From Bagarius yarrelli (lineage: Eukaryota; Chordata; Actinopteri; Siluriformes; Sisoridae), in contig VCAZ01000069.1 of the NCBI GenBank assembly GCA_005784505.1, forward strand, positions 199,501 to 263,500: DNA of 64,000 nt, in the 5' to 3' direction. Position 1 is the first letter of the stretch. Every line of letters begins with the position of its first letter. The position numbers and the translations under genes are program-made. The notes under the pieces are model-generated. The model had not been told where the DNA came from. It saw nothing but the letters and a program-made list of their open reading frames with translations, and ran no database searches. Of the stretch, positions 1 through 13,644 are shown in pieces.

Positions 1-2960
1 ATCCCATATGAAATATCCATTCCCAAGAGCGAGCTCACTCTACGGCCTGTTGGTGATGATGATGAAAACTCTGATATTCCCAATGTCCTCGAGACAGCTC
101 GGATAGAGACAACCATTCTGTCACGGAACAGTTTAAATTTTCAGTCCCCAGAAATAAGTTCTGAGCTGAACAACAGCGAGTCTGACTTTGAGACCAGCGG
201 AAGCATTACTACTACTGCTACTACATCAGTCACAAGCCGTAGAAGCCACAACAACCACTGCTTATCCCAGGACGATAATGTGCCAGAGATAAGGAACGTG
301 ACAGTTAGAGGTGCATGGAGGAATCGAGGGGCAGTATCCGTGGACCAACTTGGTCAGGGACCAAGACATGATGGTTTGGAGGATGAAACAGAAACCACCA
401 CAACATGGAGAGCATACAGAGCTACTACTGTCCTGGACACAGAGGAAAATTTGACATCTCCCAATGTCACAACACGAGGTGGAAAGCCAAGCCCAGCAGA
501 AAGGTATATGCGGCGGATCAGTAGTGGAAATACTGGTAGAGATTCTTTAGAGTCCTCACGCAGGAACAAGACTGTGTCCCCGATAGATAGCAGTCTTCAA
601 AGGGCCATCCCTCATGACCCTGTCTGTGCCCAGCAACTGCACCCAAGAATACGAAAAGAACCTCCTGTAAGTATCCCTTATGTTTCCTTGCAAATCTTAA
701 GCTTAGAGTTCTTGGACTCGGACGTTTAAAGTAAAATGTTCTGGATGTCTTAGTCATGTAAACCATGCTTTTATGGTGCTTAAATTACCCTAGAGATGCT
801 TTTGACTTTTTCCATGGCCTGTTTGTTTCAACTTTTGCTTCAAAGACTTCCATTTGCCCCTGACAAATGGCTTTAGTTATTTCATATGCTCAGAATGAAA
901 ATAATAGTACAGATGTGCCTTCTGTTAAACATTTATAAATATGCAATTAAAATTAATGGCTAAATATTTTTATTGCAGTTAAACTTTTCTTTTCTTAGAT
1001 GCACATACAAATACGTGTTTGTCAGATGAAATATCATTTAATGTCAGTCTTCTTAAAATGTACATGGTGTTTAAGCTATATTGTGTTGTAACTGTGCAGG
1101 GATGCGTAGGTGCGGTTAAGGTGGGGGTGTTGGGACGATTCTAAGGGCCCATGCGCTTTGAACCTTCAAAGATCTGTTTCATTAGTAGTTCATTGTGGTA
1201 GTGGGCCCAACCTTATATATTTTTTTAATACGGCCCAAAATTGCTCGAGGCGCCCCTGGCTACAACCCCACGAATGTTAGCGAGATGGATGTGATCACAG
1301 TAATGCATGTTACTGTAACGGTCTAATTATCAGTACAAATAGCTATTGTTGTATATATTCATCAAACCAGAGAGGAGTTGCGATGTATGTTTGCTTCTGG
1401 TGGAAAAGGATAATTAATCTGCATCACAGTGTCGAGTTGCACTCGACTTTACTGCACTTTATGACAAGCTTTATGTTTGGTTTTACGTGAGACGGCGAAA
1501 CAGTAAATAAACAGCGCTTCTATATCAAACACACTCTAATTAGCTAACGACAGCTTTGCTTTGTTGTTCACAATTACATTGTTTTACATTGTTCACTATA
1601 ATGTCACCTGCGAGCAAACACAAACATTTGGAAAGGCTTCGGTCCTACCAAGTTACACTCGGGTTATATTTTCTATGGCTGAATATAGCCCGAACTCGGT
1701 GTCCTGTACTGAATTGGTGGTCATTATAATAGTGTGTTTTTAGTATTTAGATATACATAGTGTATGTTTGAGCAGTACAGTCCATTTTTTTGTGGAAATG
1801 TAAATTTCTTTGCAGAAATGTGAATAATTTATTAGAATAAGATCATTTGAAAGGGAAAATTGTGCGATGCTATATTTTATATTGATCAGGTTTACAAATT
1901 AAAACCCTAGGGATTTTAAGCGTTTTGCTATGTATGTTGATCAGAGACTAAATTTCTTTCATTCCTGGTAGCCCTTTTGGGCAGGCACTCTTCAGTATTT
2001 GGTAGCCTAAAATGAATTTAAGTAGCCTGAATAAAAAAAGACATTAATTTTAATGTAGAATAATGTAAGAGAGACAAAACATCAATCAAAGAACAGTTTT
2101 AACACACAAATTGCATCCTCATTACATCATTCATCATTACAAATATTTGGTTCGATTTTTTGCAACTGTGCATGCAATCTCCATCGCATGTTGCTGCGTA
2201 AGAGTTTTACTCACGTGTCACCTGAGGACAGTAATGAGGATTTGGTGTGCAACAGATCCGGTGCGACACTGACTAATACATTATTAAATTGGTGCTGCCA
2301 CTCCCTTTGCACAGTATGTGCGATTGACAACTAAAAGTGAAAGTTTAGACCACAATTTTAATATCCAACTATGTTTGTAGGAAAATGCAAAAGCATTAAA
2401 AAATATTTTTCCTCCCTCTGGGGCAGGGCGGAGTTATATTTTGGTGGCCTGACTGGAGGACAAAATAACTCCGGGCTAGTAATTTTGTTTAATATAATAA
2501 ATATAGGTTGCATAGAAGTTAGCCAAAAAGCTAAATTAGTTCTCAGCCCCGTAACTGAGCATGAATAATACTGAATTATATAATTATTTAAAATCCCTCA
2601 TCTCCGACTTTAAAGCGTGGTTAACTTGTTTCCACCAAATTTTCTAACAGGCAATCCTCAGTGCATTGTACATGCCCCATTTCGAATGTTCTGGCACAGT
2701 GACAGGAACAAGCAGAGCAGGGTAATAAGACATAGGGCTGTTGAATTTGAGGGGGAGTGAAAAAAAAAAATCTCCCAAGAGAACCTACAGATCCGGCTTC
2801 TTGCTCGGGTCGAAGCTTATGGAGAAAATACAGCCTGCCAGAATGGTATGCTTCTTCAGATACAGGGTAATTGTAGACCAGCAGTGTTCAGTTTAAACTA
2901 AATGGAGCCAGACATTTGTGTTCTTCATCAAGCATAAAAAATTTGGGCTTGTTTTTGAGA

Positions 2961-2995
<35 letters not shown>

Positions 2996-5900
2996 GTAAA
3001 AAATGAATGTTAAACTGGACTAATAACAGAGGTTTTGTTTGAGCTACTCATCATCAATGGCTTAAATTCTGTTTGCACTGAAATGTAACCGACTGTATTA
3101 TCGGATCTGCGGCACCGACTGCATTATCGGATCTTCTCAGTCAGATTTTATTGCTTAAGATCTTTTATAACAATAGACTTTTACATAGCAAGTTTATAGA
3201 AACCTGGAACCTTTTAATCAGTTTCCTAATGACCAAACCAGAGGGTGATCAGGTCAAGATAAAACTCCCGGAGACACAATAGGGATTGCTAGTTTAGGTA
3301 CTTTAGAAAGAGTTTAATCTTTAGATAATCTGTAGATCTTTAGACAGGCAGTTGTTTAAATATCTAGGATAAGTTGATTGTAGAAAATGGTCCTGATGCA
3401 TACCTTTGTTGGACCCAAAGACATTGTCAAGTCAAGCAATAGTAGAGAGGACGCAGCAAACACCCTAGTGGTCTTCCTTCTGATACTCTGACGGAGACAT
3501 AAATACAAGTGTGTCACATAAGCAATATGAGATGAATAGGATACTTGATTGTCTATGGTGGACACCAGTGTTGCGTGCAGTATCCTGTAGCCTGGGGATA
3601 TGATATGAGCGCACTTTGAATTAGCTTGACCATGTCTCAGTGCTCGCAGAACTAAACGTTGCACCCTTATCCAGACTAACCTAAATTTATTCATTTTTAT
3701 ACAATTGAGCAATTGGGGGTGGTTAAGGGCATTGCTCATGAGTCCAGCAGTAGCAACTTGGTTTTGCTGGGAATTGAACCCCGATCTTCCAATTAGCGTC
3801 GTTTTTCATGAGCATGATTGTTAATACTGGTCGTAACTAGTGATGGCCGATATGACCAGAAATGTATATAATGGTACTTTGTATAGTTATAGAGGTTTCA
3901 CGGTATATGATAATATTTTTTTTTTTTATGCATGACTGGGTATTAACTTAGGATGCACCGGATTTTCGTCTGAAATTGGCATTCAGCAATCAGCTCGGCG
4001 GCATGTAAATAGGACAAATTTGCAATATTCTGCGTCTGTTTAGAAAAAGTTCTTACAGATCCTGGTGTAAAACAGCTTTTAACACTACTTGTACTGCATT
4101 GCAACAGTAATGGATCCTCAATTTAATCAACATTACTGAAATGTGGAGAAAAAGCCATGTGCTCTGGAAAAGATGCAGACAAAGTGGTGTCTCCCAGATG
4201 AAGATGGGTTCCCTTTTGGTTCCTCTTAAGGTTCCTTTCTACGGTCACCTCGACCTGCTCATTAAGGACGGAACGTACTATTTTTTTTAGAATAAATGCC
4301 TCGATAAGAAATTGAAATTTTAGCTGATTTTTCTTCAAAACAATTAATGACTTTGCATTTTAATCTCTTACGTTTCTGCTTTTCAGGACCAGCCGTCGTA
4401 TTTCGTGTTGTATTTTGGTGTTTATACACATATATGAATAATTTCGGTTTGTAATTGCTTTTGATTTTTTATATATATATATATTTTAATATTGCTTATT
4501 GGTAATAAGTAAATATTATCTTTTTTCTGGCCTACAAAAAAAATGGAATCGGAACCAGGAATTGGATTCGATAAGCAGAATCAGAAAAGCTAAAATTAGG
4601 AGATCACATACATTTGAGATTATACACAAAGTGTGTGTGTGTGTGTGTGTTTCAAAACTACTGCAGTTAAACAGGGATATATATTCGAGTGCATGGATTT
4701 CCCCTGCTGAGCTCGAATCAGTTTCACCACTCAGAAATCCGATTTACTCGCAGTAATGTTCTCCTGTATGTAAGGGATTTGGTTGTCTGGAACAGTCATT
4801 TCCGCTTCTTTCGGAACAAAGGCTAAGACCTGGAGAACGCCTGTGCCATCTGTTTTTTTTAAAAACCAGCATGACAAAGGAAGTAACAAGTGATGGTTTG
4901 TGGTATTTATGGTTCTGGCGATGGAAAGAAATGTACACGTTTTTTGCTATCGGAATGTTTGAGTACATTTTTATTGAAAAAAAAATAATAATAATACAGC
5001 ATGACGTAAGTACTTATAACGTATGACGCAAGTTTATTTTTAAAGCACATTTAAACACGACATAGTTGACTAAAGTGCTGTACAATCATAAAACTAAGGA
5101 CAGAACATATAATCAGATTAAAATAACGAAAAAAAATATATATATATATATAATATAACACCTTGATATTTTAGTTATAATTTCAGTCTGGACAAATGTA
5201 TAAGGCTTGTATGCCATCTATGGTTTGGTTAAAAATAATTATTTACATCGAGACTTTCAATGTGTGCTTTGTTAGACGAAAAAACACCACGTTTGTTTCG
5301 GTAGCTAGAGTTTTGGATGATCAATTCTTGTTATTAATTTGTGTTTATATGTATAATTATAAACTCTGTGCTTGCTTTTTTTTTCACTATTGTATTCAAT
5401 TTTATTCCTAATTCACTTGTTCATTTCCATAATTATGTTTTGTTTCAATGAATGACACCTGTATGAAACGTGCTTTATGAATAAAGTATTATTATGATTA
5501 GTGTTTGGTGTACTAGTCGTAGTAGCAGGGTGTAAAAGTAATTAAATGTATAAGTAAAAACATGCACATGAATAAAGTGTGTTGTGTTTTTGACCATCTA
5601 CTTGGCCAAAAAGTCCAGACAACAATGTTGCTTTTATTATGTCAAATCGAAAGCTGATCTAATTCGTTAAAAAAAGCACGGTTGCCAGTTTGGGCAAAAG
5701 TCCCACTCTTACTACATCTCGAAAACCCACACCAAATGACTCGAACAGCCGCAGTCATTACAATAATGCCATATAAACATGGCAGCATTTACGCCGGAAT
5801 CTTAAAATGATGATAACTTTTCGCAGATGGAGTCGATATAAAATCCTACTGCTGTTGTAATAAAAAATGCTGCATCGAATTGATCAACTGTTCGGATATT

Positions 5901-7463
5901 TTTGGAATGTAACAAACGCTGAATGAATGGAACAATTTCCAAACACACAAACAGTTGCTGGATTTGGGAAAGAGTTGTTTGTTTTGAAACTCACTGAATA
6001 TGGATAATCATTTATAATGGAGAAAAGATGGTCAAATTGCCGTCTGTTTCTGGAATTTTCTTCCACACACTGTTATCATATGTGATTGAAAAATTACTTT
6101 GTCCCACAGCAGCCCTGTCGGGTTTTATATTTCCAGTTGTTTTTTTTTTTTTTCCTTGTTTCCTGGAACTAGCTGTAGTCCAAAACAACTCCTCCAGGTT
6201 AGGCTTTGATTCTAATATAGGAAGTGGACATGCTTCAGTCTGGTAATGAGCTTTAGAAGATTAGATGTAGGATAGTATGTAGTAGAGCAGCACGATATTG
6301 GGGGAAAAAAATTGACATTGCGATATTTCTGAAATATTTATTGCGATTACGAAACCAGATGACTTTATAAGCTCTATTTGGAAAGAATGTTTTATTTTAG
6401 AATAAGTAAATCTGCGTAAAATACACACAGATTATAAAAATAGATAATGAACAAAAATGTGAATGAAAAACTGTTATGTTCAGATACAAAAGTTTTTTGT
6501 TTTTTTCACCCGAATGCTTCAAACTTCTTTGAAATAATAACACTTAATTAATCAAATGCTAAACTTTCACTTTATTATTAATACTTTGCAATTAATCCAC
6601 AAATCACATGTTCTGAACTGTAGTGCAGTTAAATATAATCCCCACTTTATACTGAACATCCCATAATGTGACTATTGCAGATACAGACATTGTTGACGTT
6701 GATGCTGAAGCGATATATTGTGCACTCCTAGTCTGTAGCAGTGTTCACACCCAGTTCACATGGAAGCTAGATGAATCTTACCCAAACAGCTTCAGTCATT
6801 TCCTGCTCCCAGACCTTCCTGTGTCAGACAGGAAGCTGCCCGGTTGCGCCTGCCCATTTGGCAACCACTGCGTCGTAACTGGTTTCCTGTGCCCCATCTC
6901 CCCCCTCCTATTTTCCCATCGCCTTGGCCTCAGGGCCTATTATGTGCGATAATTGTAGATCTGCACCAGACCAAGAGCCAGTAGAGACCTTGGCACACAC
7001 TGGTTCCTTGTGTAAATTATTGGGTTGGCAGTGGATCTTGGGCTATGTTTTTAACCCCAGCTTATTATTAAAAAGTTATTCAGCTTAAAGCATTTTCCAG
7101 TGGTTTGTTTAATTATGTGGATTTTGAACAAAATAGAGGTATCAGTTTTGCGTAGATTTGAACCTGGCAAATTGAGCAATAACTGGTAAAGCTGGCGCTT
7201 CTCATGGAGTTTTAACTATGACATGTGCTTGGCTTAATTACAGATTTACCTCGCCATTTACTTATGAACCGAATTACACGTATGCACACAATGGTCCAGA
7301 TTTTTAGGTATTTGCTATTGGCTGTTTTTTTTCCCAGGCTGTTGATGAGAATGAACCATCACTACCTACATGGAGGAGGCAGTCAGCGGGTGACGTGAAC
7401 TCTTCTGAGCGGCTCAGAGGTCGAGGGCCGAGTCGCCCCTGGAATAGTCGCAATGACAACTGA
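1..7463 (+). CDS. luzp1: Leucine zipper protein 1, C-terminal part (3' end of gene; gene starts before window)
   Basis: Two coding pieces are visible: 1-666 (222 codons, open from the window edge, donor GTAAGT at 667) and 7338-7463 (41 codons plus TGA, acceptor TTTCCCAG). Both junctions are phase 0. Seen: an acidic, Ser/Thr-rich, probably disordered tail with no transmembrane segment. Recalled similarity to vertebrate LUZP1: a PYEISIPKSELTLRP stretch (human: FELSIHKHDITLQ), an isoleucine/serine patch, and NVTVRGAWRNR (human HVTVRNAWKSR). LUZP1 is an actin- and centrosome-associated protein with N-terminal coiled coils; those lie outside this window. The neighbour kdm1a is convergent, matching the mammalian KDM1A-LUZP1 order. 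A second donor (AAAGGTGTGT, about 7489) and an acceptor near 7927 would allow an intron in the 3' UTR; this is uncertain. Confidence 0.87.
2965..2994. repeat. Poly(T) tract, 30 nt
   Basis: Uninterrupted T run inside the luzp1 intron. It could be the poly(A) tail of a minus-strand retroposon, but no element body was recognised beside it. Confidence 0.95.
3666..3796 (-). mobile_element. tRNA-headed SINE fragment, minus orientation
   Basis: It contains CAATTGAGCAATTG, GGTTAAGGGC, the GTCCAGCAGTAG box and GGGAATTGAACCCCGATCTTCC, which is the reverse complement of a SINE family found at least a dozen times here (for example 23622-23806 and 40930-41115). The tail half is degraded. Confidence 0.7.
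6286..6724. mobile_element. hAT-like non-autonomous element or fragment
   Basis: The left edge reads GCAGCACGATATTG followed by CATTGCGATATTT. A right edge GCGATATATTGTGC near 6711-6724 is roughly its reverse complement. Sequences of the type AGGGCTGCACGATAT...ATATCGTGCAGCCCT are widespread in fish genomes and usually classed as hAT-related. No target-site duplication is clear, so the limits are approximate. Confidence 0.5.
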
Positions 7464-7639
7464 TGCTGTGCTCCATCGCTTTTTCAGAAAGGTGTGTAGT
7501 CATTAACATTTTCACTGTGGAAAACTGAAAAATGTTTCTTCAAATACTTTTACCTGCGTTTAAAGATTTTCTGCTGAACTTATTGTGCTTTGTTTGGAGG
7601 TCCTTTGCTTGTTTCACGTACCTAGAACTTTGACCATAG

Positions 7640-7733
7640 GTTACTATTTGAAGTACTAATTCAATAATTTATTGCAAACTGATGCGATATGCACATTTGC
7701 GATATTTCGATAATTTTGATATATCGTGCAGCC
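7640..7733. mobile_element. hAT-like right terminus
   Basis: GCGATATGCACATTTGCGATATTTCGATAA, ending in ATATATCGTGCAGCCCTA, is the inverted match of the left edge at 6286. It is either the end of a separate fragment or the far end of one long element that would enclose the last coding exon of luzp1. Confidence 0.5.
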
Positions 7734-8999
7734 CTATTTTTGCACTTAATTTAATAGTTGTTAAAGAATTCTTGCCTTTAAAAGGAATAAACTATTGACA
7801 TAGTGACATAATTACAATTATTAACTTAAAGTACCGCTCATACTTGAAATACTTTCCCTAGTCTAATTAAAATAATTATGATTTTAATTGCTCTTGTGGA
7901 CTGAAACTTTTTCCTTGTTCTGCACAGGTCCCATGTGAGACATCGTTCTTGTGTTTAGGCTCCGCTGCATCTCTCATCCCTCAGACATAATCTAGCTCCT
8001 ACCACACCACCACCCCTAACCTGACCCGACCACTCCCAAAGCTGCCTGGGACAGGTGGCATAAATGGAGGTGGAATTGGGGACATAATGGAACAGCCAAG
8101 ATATGACACAGTTTAGGGTGGATTTCCTGATCATCTCTACTGTGGAAGTGATGCTGCACGTCTGAGGAGATGCTTTACAGCCATGGGCATCGTGTATATT
8201 ATAGAATCTTCGGCTTGCGTTTATTTTTTTACATTTAATTTTTTTCCTCATAGTCAGGAATTTTGTCAGGTTCTTGCGCAACCCAGGATCATCATGCAAA
8301 TGCACAGCTTTGCACATGTTCGACTATCCAGCAGGGAAATTGAAAGAATAAGGGCATAAAGTGAGATTGTTTATCCATGCGTTTGTTTGTATCAGCCTAG
8401 AAAGTGCCAAAGTGTCCCATTTTTGCTTATTTCCGTCGGTCATCGTGCCGTCACTGGTTATGAAATTGCACATGGAGAAAATGGCAACCAGTACCGACCA
8501 TGTTGACTTAATTTTCGTAGACAAGCTGCTTCTCGAACAGCGCAGGAGAACAGAGCGAGTCCAATTATAAGTATGTAGATAAATATATGTGCAAGAAACT
8601 GGATACCTGGCTGGCTTGGACTCTCAGAGTGAACTTGTTTATGTATATACACACACATGCACGCTTTGCACAGACAGAATTAAGGCATAAAGAGAAAGTG
8701 GAACGGTGGATTTAATTCCCAGGACACACAGGCTGAAACCAACTGAACCACTTTGGCCCCATGGTGCATTGCTGCAGAAAACGGGACAGAAATTCGGCCG
8801 CTACGAATAGAAAAAAAAGCTGGATCGCGATCCATTCTGCTTGGATTTGAGCGCCGCTACCTGCTGACACGGGCTGCAGTGATGTCACAAGCCTTGAGCT
8901 CTGATCGGATAAGTCATTACAGCAGAGCTACTGTGATTGGTCAGAGCGCCTACTCTGAAAATGAACACTGATCAGGTTCGATCAGCAGCAGCTACTTCC

Positions 9000-9035
<36 letters not shown>

Positions 9036-12000
9036 TTTAAAACATACCGAAATGCTGTTTCTAACATGCGTCGCAAGAAAAAAAAAAAAACCGATGCCAG
9101 TTGTGGGTCCACTGTCCTCCAATTCCTGACAAGACAATCCAAATTTTACTGGATTCATGGAATCTGTCTGTCTGTCTGTCCAACAGCTTCTGCTCAAAGC
9201 ATCTGTACCATCGCAATGCTGTGTTTTCTTAAGTCATGTCTCTTTAAGAGGAACTTAGTTCCCTGTCATTATCCTAAATTGATCCCGTGCCGTCGTGGCC
9301 AGTGTTTCCCATTCCAACACCGTCCGCTTCTGCTGCCATGTAGCTGGTGCTCATCTAGACGTTAGAGCACTTATTGCACTTAAAGAACGTAACATTTTTT
9401 ATCAATTCCAGGCAGAAATCATGTGGTTTTAGATGCTTAGTTTGCATCACTACCACTAAAGTTTATACAGGTGACAAATGTGAGTGTGTTTATGAAAGAA
9501 TGTGTAGGTGAATAAGAGAGAAAGACGAGTGTGTGTGTGTGTGTGTGTGTGTACGAGTGTATAGCAGGAGAGATCTCCAGCTTTGAAATCATTGTGCATT
9601 ATGTCTCAGCTGTTCCTCCAACACAACAATTCTTAAACCCATCCATTTTTTTTCTTCACCGCTGATCGTCTCCACCGGCTTCACTAATGGGTGACACACT
9701 AGCACTCATCACACATCCCACCATCGCCGAGGTCATCCTCAATGTTGTTTTATAGATAAACAGTGCGGCGACCGCCACATGGTCAGCACCGCAGATAATT
9801 TTGTCCTTAAAAATACTATAAATATATATTTGGACAGAGTCACTGTGCAGAAAGAGAGATCAGGGCTATTTAAGCAGCAGGCAGGGACTTGTCAGGATGT
9901 TGTTTGTTCTAGTCGCTGTGGTTGAGAGCCAGATAGGATGAATTGTGCCTGCCAAAAGGGGTGCGTTTAAAAACCAGGCTGTTTAAAGCAAACGGTGGCT
10001 TTTAAATTGTACGTAGGGGACAGAATAAATGCGCTGCGATGGAAGAGTGTGTGTAGCGTTTGTGTCATTTGGTAGAAAAGGGTTTTTAGAGCTAAAGTAA
10101 AGTCTATATTCGAATGTCGTAGCTGATCATCAAGTGTGAACATGGAGGGGGGGGAAATAGTATATTTTTTGCACTAAAATTACAAATTATTCTTCCCTAC
10201 AAAAGCATTTCTAGTTCAATTATTTCAATTCGTTTTTAACTAAACCACAAATTTAGGAATCCAAATATTGGAAATACCAGTAACATCATTTTTCCATCTA
10301 ACATTAAGGCAACGTATGCCAAGAAGTTTCTTACAGCATTGGAAAATTCTTCTTCATCTTCATCTTCATGCCTGAGCCATGCCTAGCAGTACAGTCCGAA
10401 AAATGTCCATCCTGCTCTCCTTCACACCACGTCAAGATCATTAATTAATCAATCAAATATTATTAAAGCAAGACAAGATAAAAAAAAATTATTATTGCCA
10501 TTCATTTTTTTTTTTTAAAAATGTAGTCACGGTTTGGTGTTACTAATTTTTTCTCATCATCTGATTAAGACGGCATTAAAACCGAGAACTATTTTTGCTA
10601 AAACAACTAAATAACATTTCTATTGATTCTCAGGCAGATTTCAGAATAGCCAACATCGACTTTAGGGTCACGATCATTCAAAAACAGCTAAAATATTTTG
10701 CGATAATTTAATAACAACTAAAATATTTATTATTATATAATGATGAGAAAATGAATGCAATAAAATAAAAGTGGATGAATTCAATCCAGTCTATAACATA
10801 TCGCATTTACACAGTCAAAATCAGTGTATTCCTGATCCAGTTCACACAGTCGGGTTAAGACATAAACAAACTTAGCGGCTGCTCTGGGCGTCCACGGCCA
10901 CCAGGGGGCCCTCAAGAGTATATGAATAAACAATGGAAATTATAGCAAAAAGAAAATTATAAAATAAATACAGAAAAAAATGAAATCTTATGTTTATCGG
11001 TATGCATCGTTGGTATGATGTAAGCAACCCAGCTACAACCAGTAACATTGATAACGGGTTTGTTGGATTTATAGTGTGCGAATAATCAAGGATTGATAAC
11101 AATAAGTCATATTAGCAGCAGCGAGGGGGCTCCCCAAATAAAATTCTGCTTAGGGGCACCTAGAGGCTTGGGGCGGCTCTGCGTATTCTAAATATAATGT
11201 TAAGTACTTGAACTATCGTTGATAGTATAGGTTAACCCTGTTCGTCTGCATAGCCGCTTAAGCTAATTCTACTTCTCGTTTCTGGATGGGAGGGGCATTT
11301 TGGGGCATTTTTAATACAGCTACGTTTGTTTTCAGCCATCGAACCTTAAAAAGCAGGTCATGCTGTAGCTTTTTGCAGTTAGCAGCATACATTAAGGTAA
11401 AGTGTTTAGCTGAAAGCTACATGTGCTCGTCAGAACAAAAACTAGCTACAGGCCGGGAGGTGCTTACGTTTTTTTTTTGCAGATTTTTAAACGGATTTTG
11501 TATTTGTACTGTTTGTTTGTAAACACATTTTCTAACTTGTTCACAACGCATAAAAGTCACATGATTCAAACTTCCGCCTATCAGTAACATTGTTTATTTG
11601 GATCTATAGGAATTTCTAGCGCTTTCCGTGCTCGGTCTGACAGTCGTACGCTTTTAGGCAGGACGTTTTCACAAACTGATTCCAGTTAAGGGTAAAAACG
11701 TGTTTATGGAAGACACAAGATTTTTGTGTTGTGGAATATAAACTTCATCGGGTCACCCTGAAACAATAAAATCCTTGTCCTCCTCCGTAAATCAATGAGT
11801 TGCGTTTCGTTTTCAGCGAATGTGTAGTTACAGACTGGGTGTGTGTTTTTGTATATGGGTTGTTTTGTTTTTTTTTGGGGTTTTTTTTTTTTCGTCCCAC
11901 CTAAAATTTAAGTTAACATATAAAATGTCGCTGTTTGGAGGAGAGACTAAAACAAAACCCCCCCCAAAAAGATGCAAAAGTGCTGATGAGGAAACATTTG

Positions 12001-12794
12001 TTGTTTTGTTTTGTGTCTTTATCATTCCAAGATGTGTTTAAAGAACGTTTACATTGCAGAGCGGGAAAAAAAAGACCTGAAGACCTGCTATTAAAGGAAT
12101 TAAAGGGTAAAATACTGAATTTTTTTCTCTCCTTCATGGTCTTCATCTTCGTCTATCAGTGTTTTCTTTTTTTTCTCTTCTTTTTTTTTTGTTAATGAAA
12201 AAAAGATCATTATTTTGGATTATTGTATCTTTAAAAATCGTGTCCTTTTGTAAAGTTGCCCTGTTGAGATCTCTTCGTTTTTGTCCATTTTTTTTTTTAA
12301 TTGTTTGTATTCTTCCATTGTAAACTCCTGGAGAGTTACTTTTTATTATAATTTATTATATTATTATTATTATTATTGTCATATTTCTTTTCTTTTTTAC
12401 AGTTTGAATAGTATCACGTTATGTTTATCTATCTTTACCAGTTATTACTCATGCAAATGCCACAGTTGTTTTTTTCCTCCTTCATTCTGCAATAATAACC
12501 TATTATATAACATTAGTGCTTAGAAATGTGTGTAGGGTCACGGGTTTGGTTTTAGGTTCATAACTGCTGTTTCTCACGCCGACCTCCATCCTCCCAAACT
12601 GTTCTTAACATGTTGCCAAAGATAGACAGGCCTAGAAATCCTGGGCCATAAACACACACACACACACACACAGTTATGGGTCCGTACAGGCTACCAAGGG
12701 AGGCTTTTACGTTTGTGTCTTTGCTAAAACAGCATTTGCGAGTGGCTTAGTCCTCATCGTCTACTGTGTGTAAGAGAGCAAAAGTGTGTGTATT

Positions 12795-12798
<4 letters not shown>

Positions 12799-12830
<32 letters not shown>
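12799..12830. repeat. CA microsatellite
   Basis: About 16 CA units. A second shorter CA run lies at 12653-12671. Confidence 0.95.
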
Positions 12831-12832
<2 letters not shown>

Positions 12833-12962
12833 GCAGGGCCTGTGCTGTTCCTCATGTATTTTAGCGTAACATTTTTCTTGCATGTTTTAAGCTGAGCGCG
12901 TTGTGCATGTTGTCTCTCCTCAGGCTGCCGGGTTCGACAGCAGGTTATGTATTCCAGTTAAA

Positions 12963-12968
12963 TAATAA
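12963..12968 (+). other. Candidate poly(A) signal for luzp1
   Basis: AATAAA, followed within 60 nt by T/GT-rich sequence. Earlier weaker candidates exist (for example AATAAATGCG near 10024), so the true 3' end is not certain. Confidence 0.4.
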
Positions 12969-13074
12969 AACATGTTTGTAAAATCATCTGATATCTGAAT
13001 TCTGATTATTTTATCCTTGTTTTTGTTTTCAATTATTAAAATATATTCTGCCTTATTAAACATACAAACAAGCA

Positions 13075-13235
13075 GGCCGGCGCTGTGGTGTGCTGGGTTA
13101 AGGGGCTGCTACTAATGCGCTATGGCGCTCCGGCGACCCACTGCCCCTGCACCTGCCCCTCAACCAACCAACCCAATGCTCCATCTCTAAACTGTCCAAT
13201 TAATAAAGGCAAAAAGGACATATATATTTAAAAAA
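13075..13235 (+). mobile_element. Short retroposon-like repeat
   Basis: Starts GCCGGCGCTGTGGTGTGCTGGGT, then GGTTAAGGGGCTG, and ends near TAATAAAGGC with an A-rich tail. It resembles a fish SINE of a different family from the SINEs elsewhere in the window. Family not identified. Confidence 0.45.
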
Positions 13236-13644
13236 AACATACAAACAAGCAATAAATATGTCAGGAAAGTAATAAGCCGGGAAAATATTTTAAAAAATAA
13301 CATTCATTCAGGGGTTCTAAAAAACGTAATTATTTAACTTTAAGACAAAAAGTAATAATTAAAATTTTAATTATAGCACAAGAACATTAAGGATTTTAAA
13401 GCTTCGGGATTGCTGAAGGTGGAGATTTAATCCAAATAATATTTCAAGTCTTATACTAAATATACTAAACTAAAGGTTTCATCCACACAAAAAAAACCCC
13501 ACTTATGTATAAAAAAATTGTTTAATTGTAAATAAAACATCCTTAAATAATCTCCTCCCCATTACTGTCTCACAGGGGCGGATCTATGACAGGAAAGGGT
13601 AAAGGAATAATTTCTTAAAAGTCAAATACCCCTATGAGAATGGC

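Larger units (their letters stand above)
667..7337 (+). other. Penultimate-to-last intron of luzp1 (6.7 kb), no gene seen
   Basis: GT-AG intron in phase 0. It holds a 30-nt poly(T) at 2965-2994, a minus-oriented SINE fragment near 3666-3796, a GT run near 4634, short AT runs and hAT-like ends from 6286. No conserved open reading frame was recognised on either strand; the short open frames are not protein-like in composition. Confidence 0.8.
7464..12990 (+). other. luzp1: Probable long luzp1 3' UTR
   Basis: No coding sequence was recognised on either strand. A canonical AATAAA at 12963-12968 is followed by GT-rich sequence, giving a 3' UTR of about 5.5 kb; long 3' UTRs are usual for LUZP1 in mammals. 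The stretch contains an ATT run (9000-9034), GT/CA runs (9530-9552, 12653-12671, 12799-12830), a CTGT run near 9165 and several T-rich blocks. The assignment is an inference from position and the poly(A) signal only. Confidence 0.4.

Noticed and set aside
3356..3739. A 127-codon minus-strand frame in the luzp1 intron
   Set aside because: Partly SINE sequence, no splice partners and no recognisable similarity.
7955..8317. A 120-codon minus-strand frame
   Set aside because: Lies in the likely luzp1 3' UTR, with a composition unlike a protein and no family resemblance.
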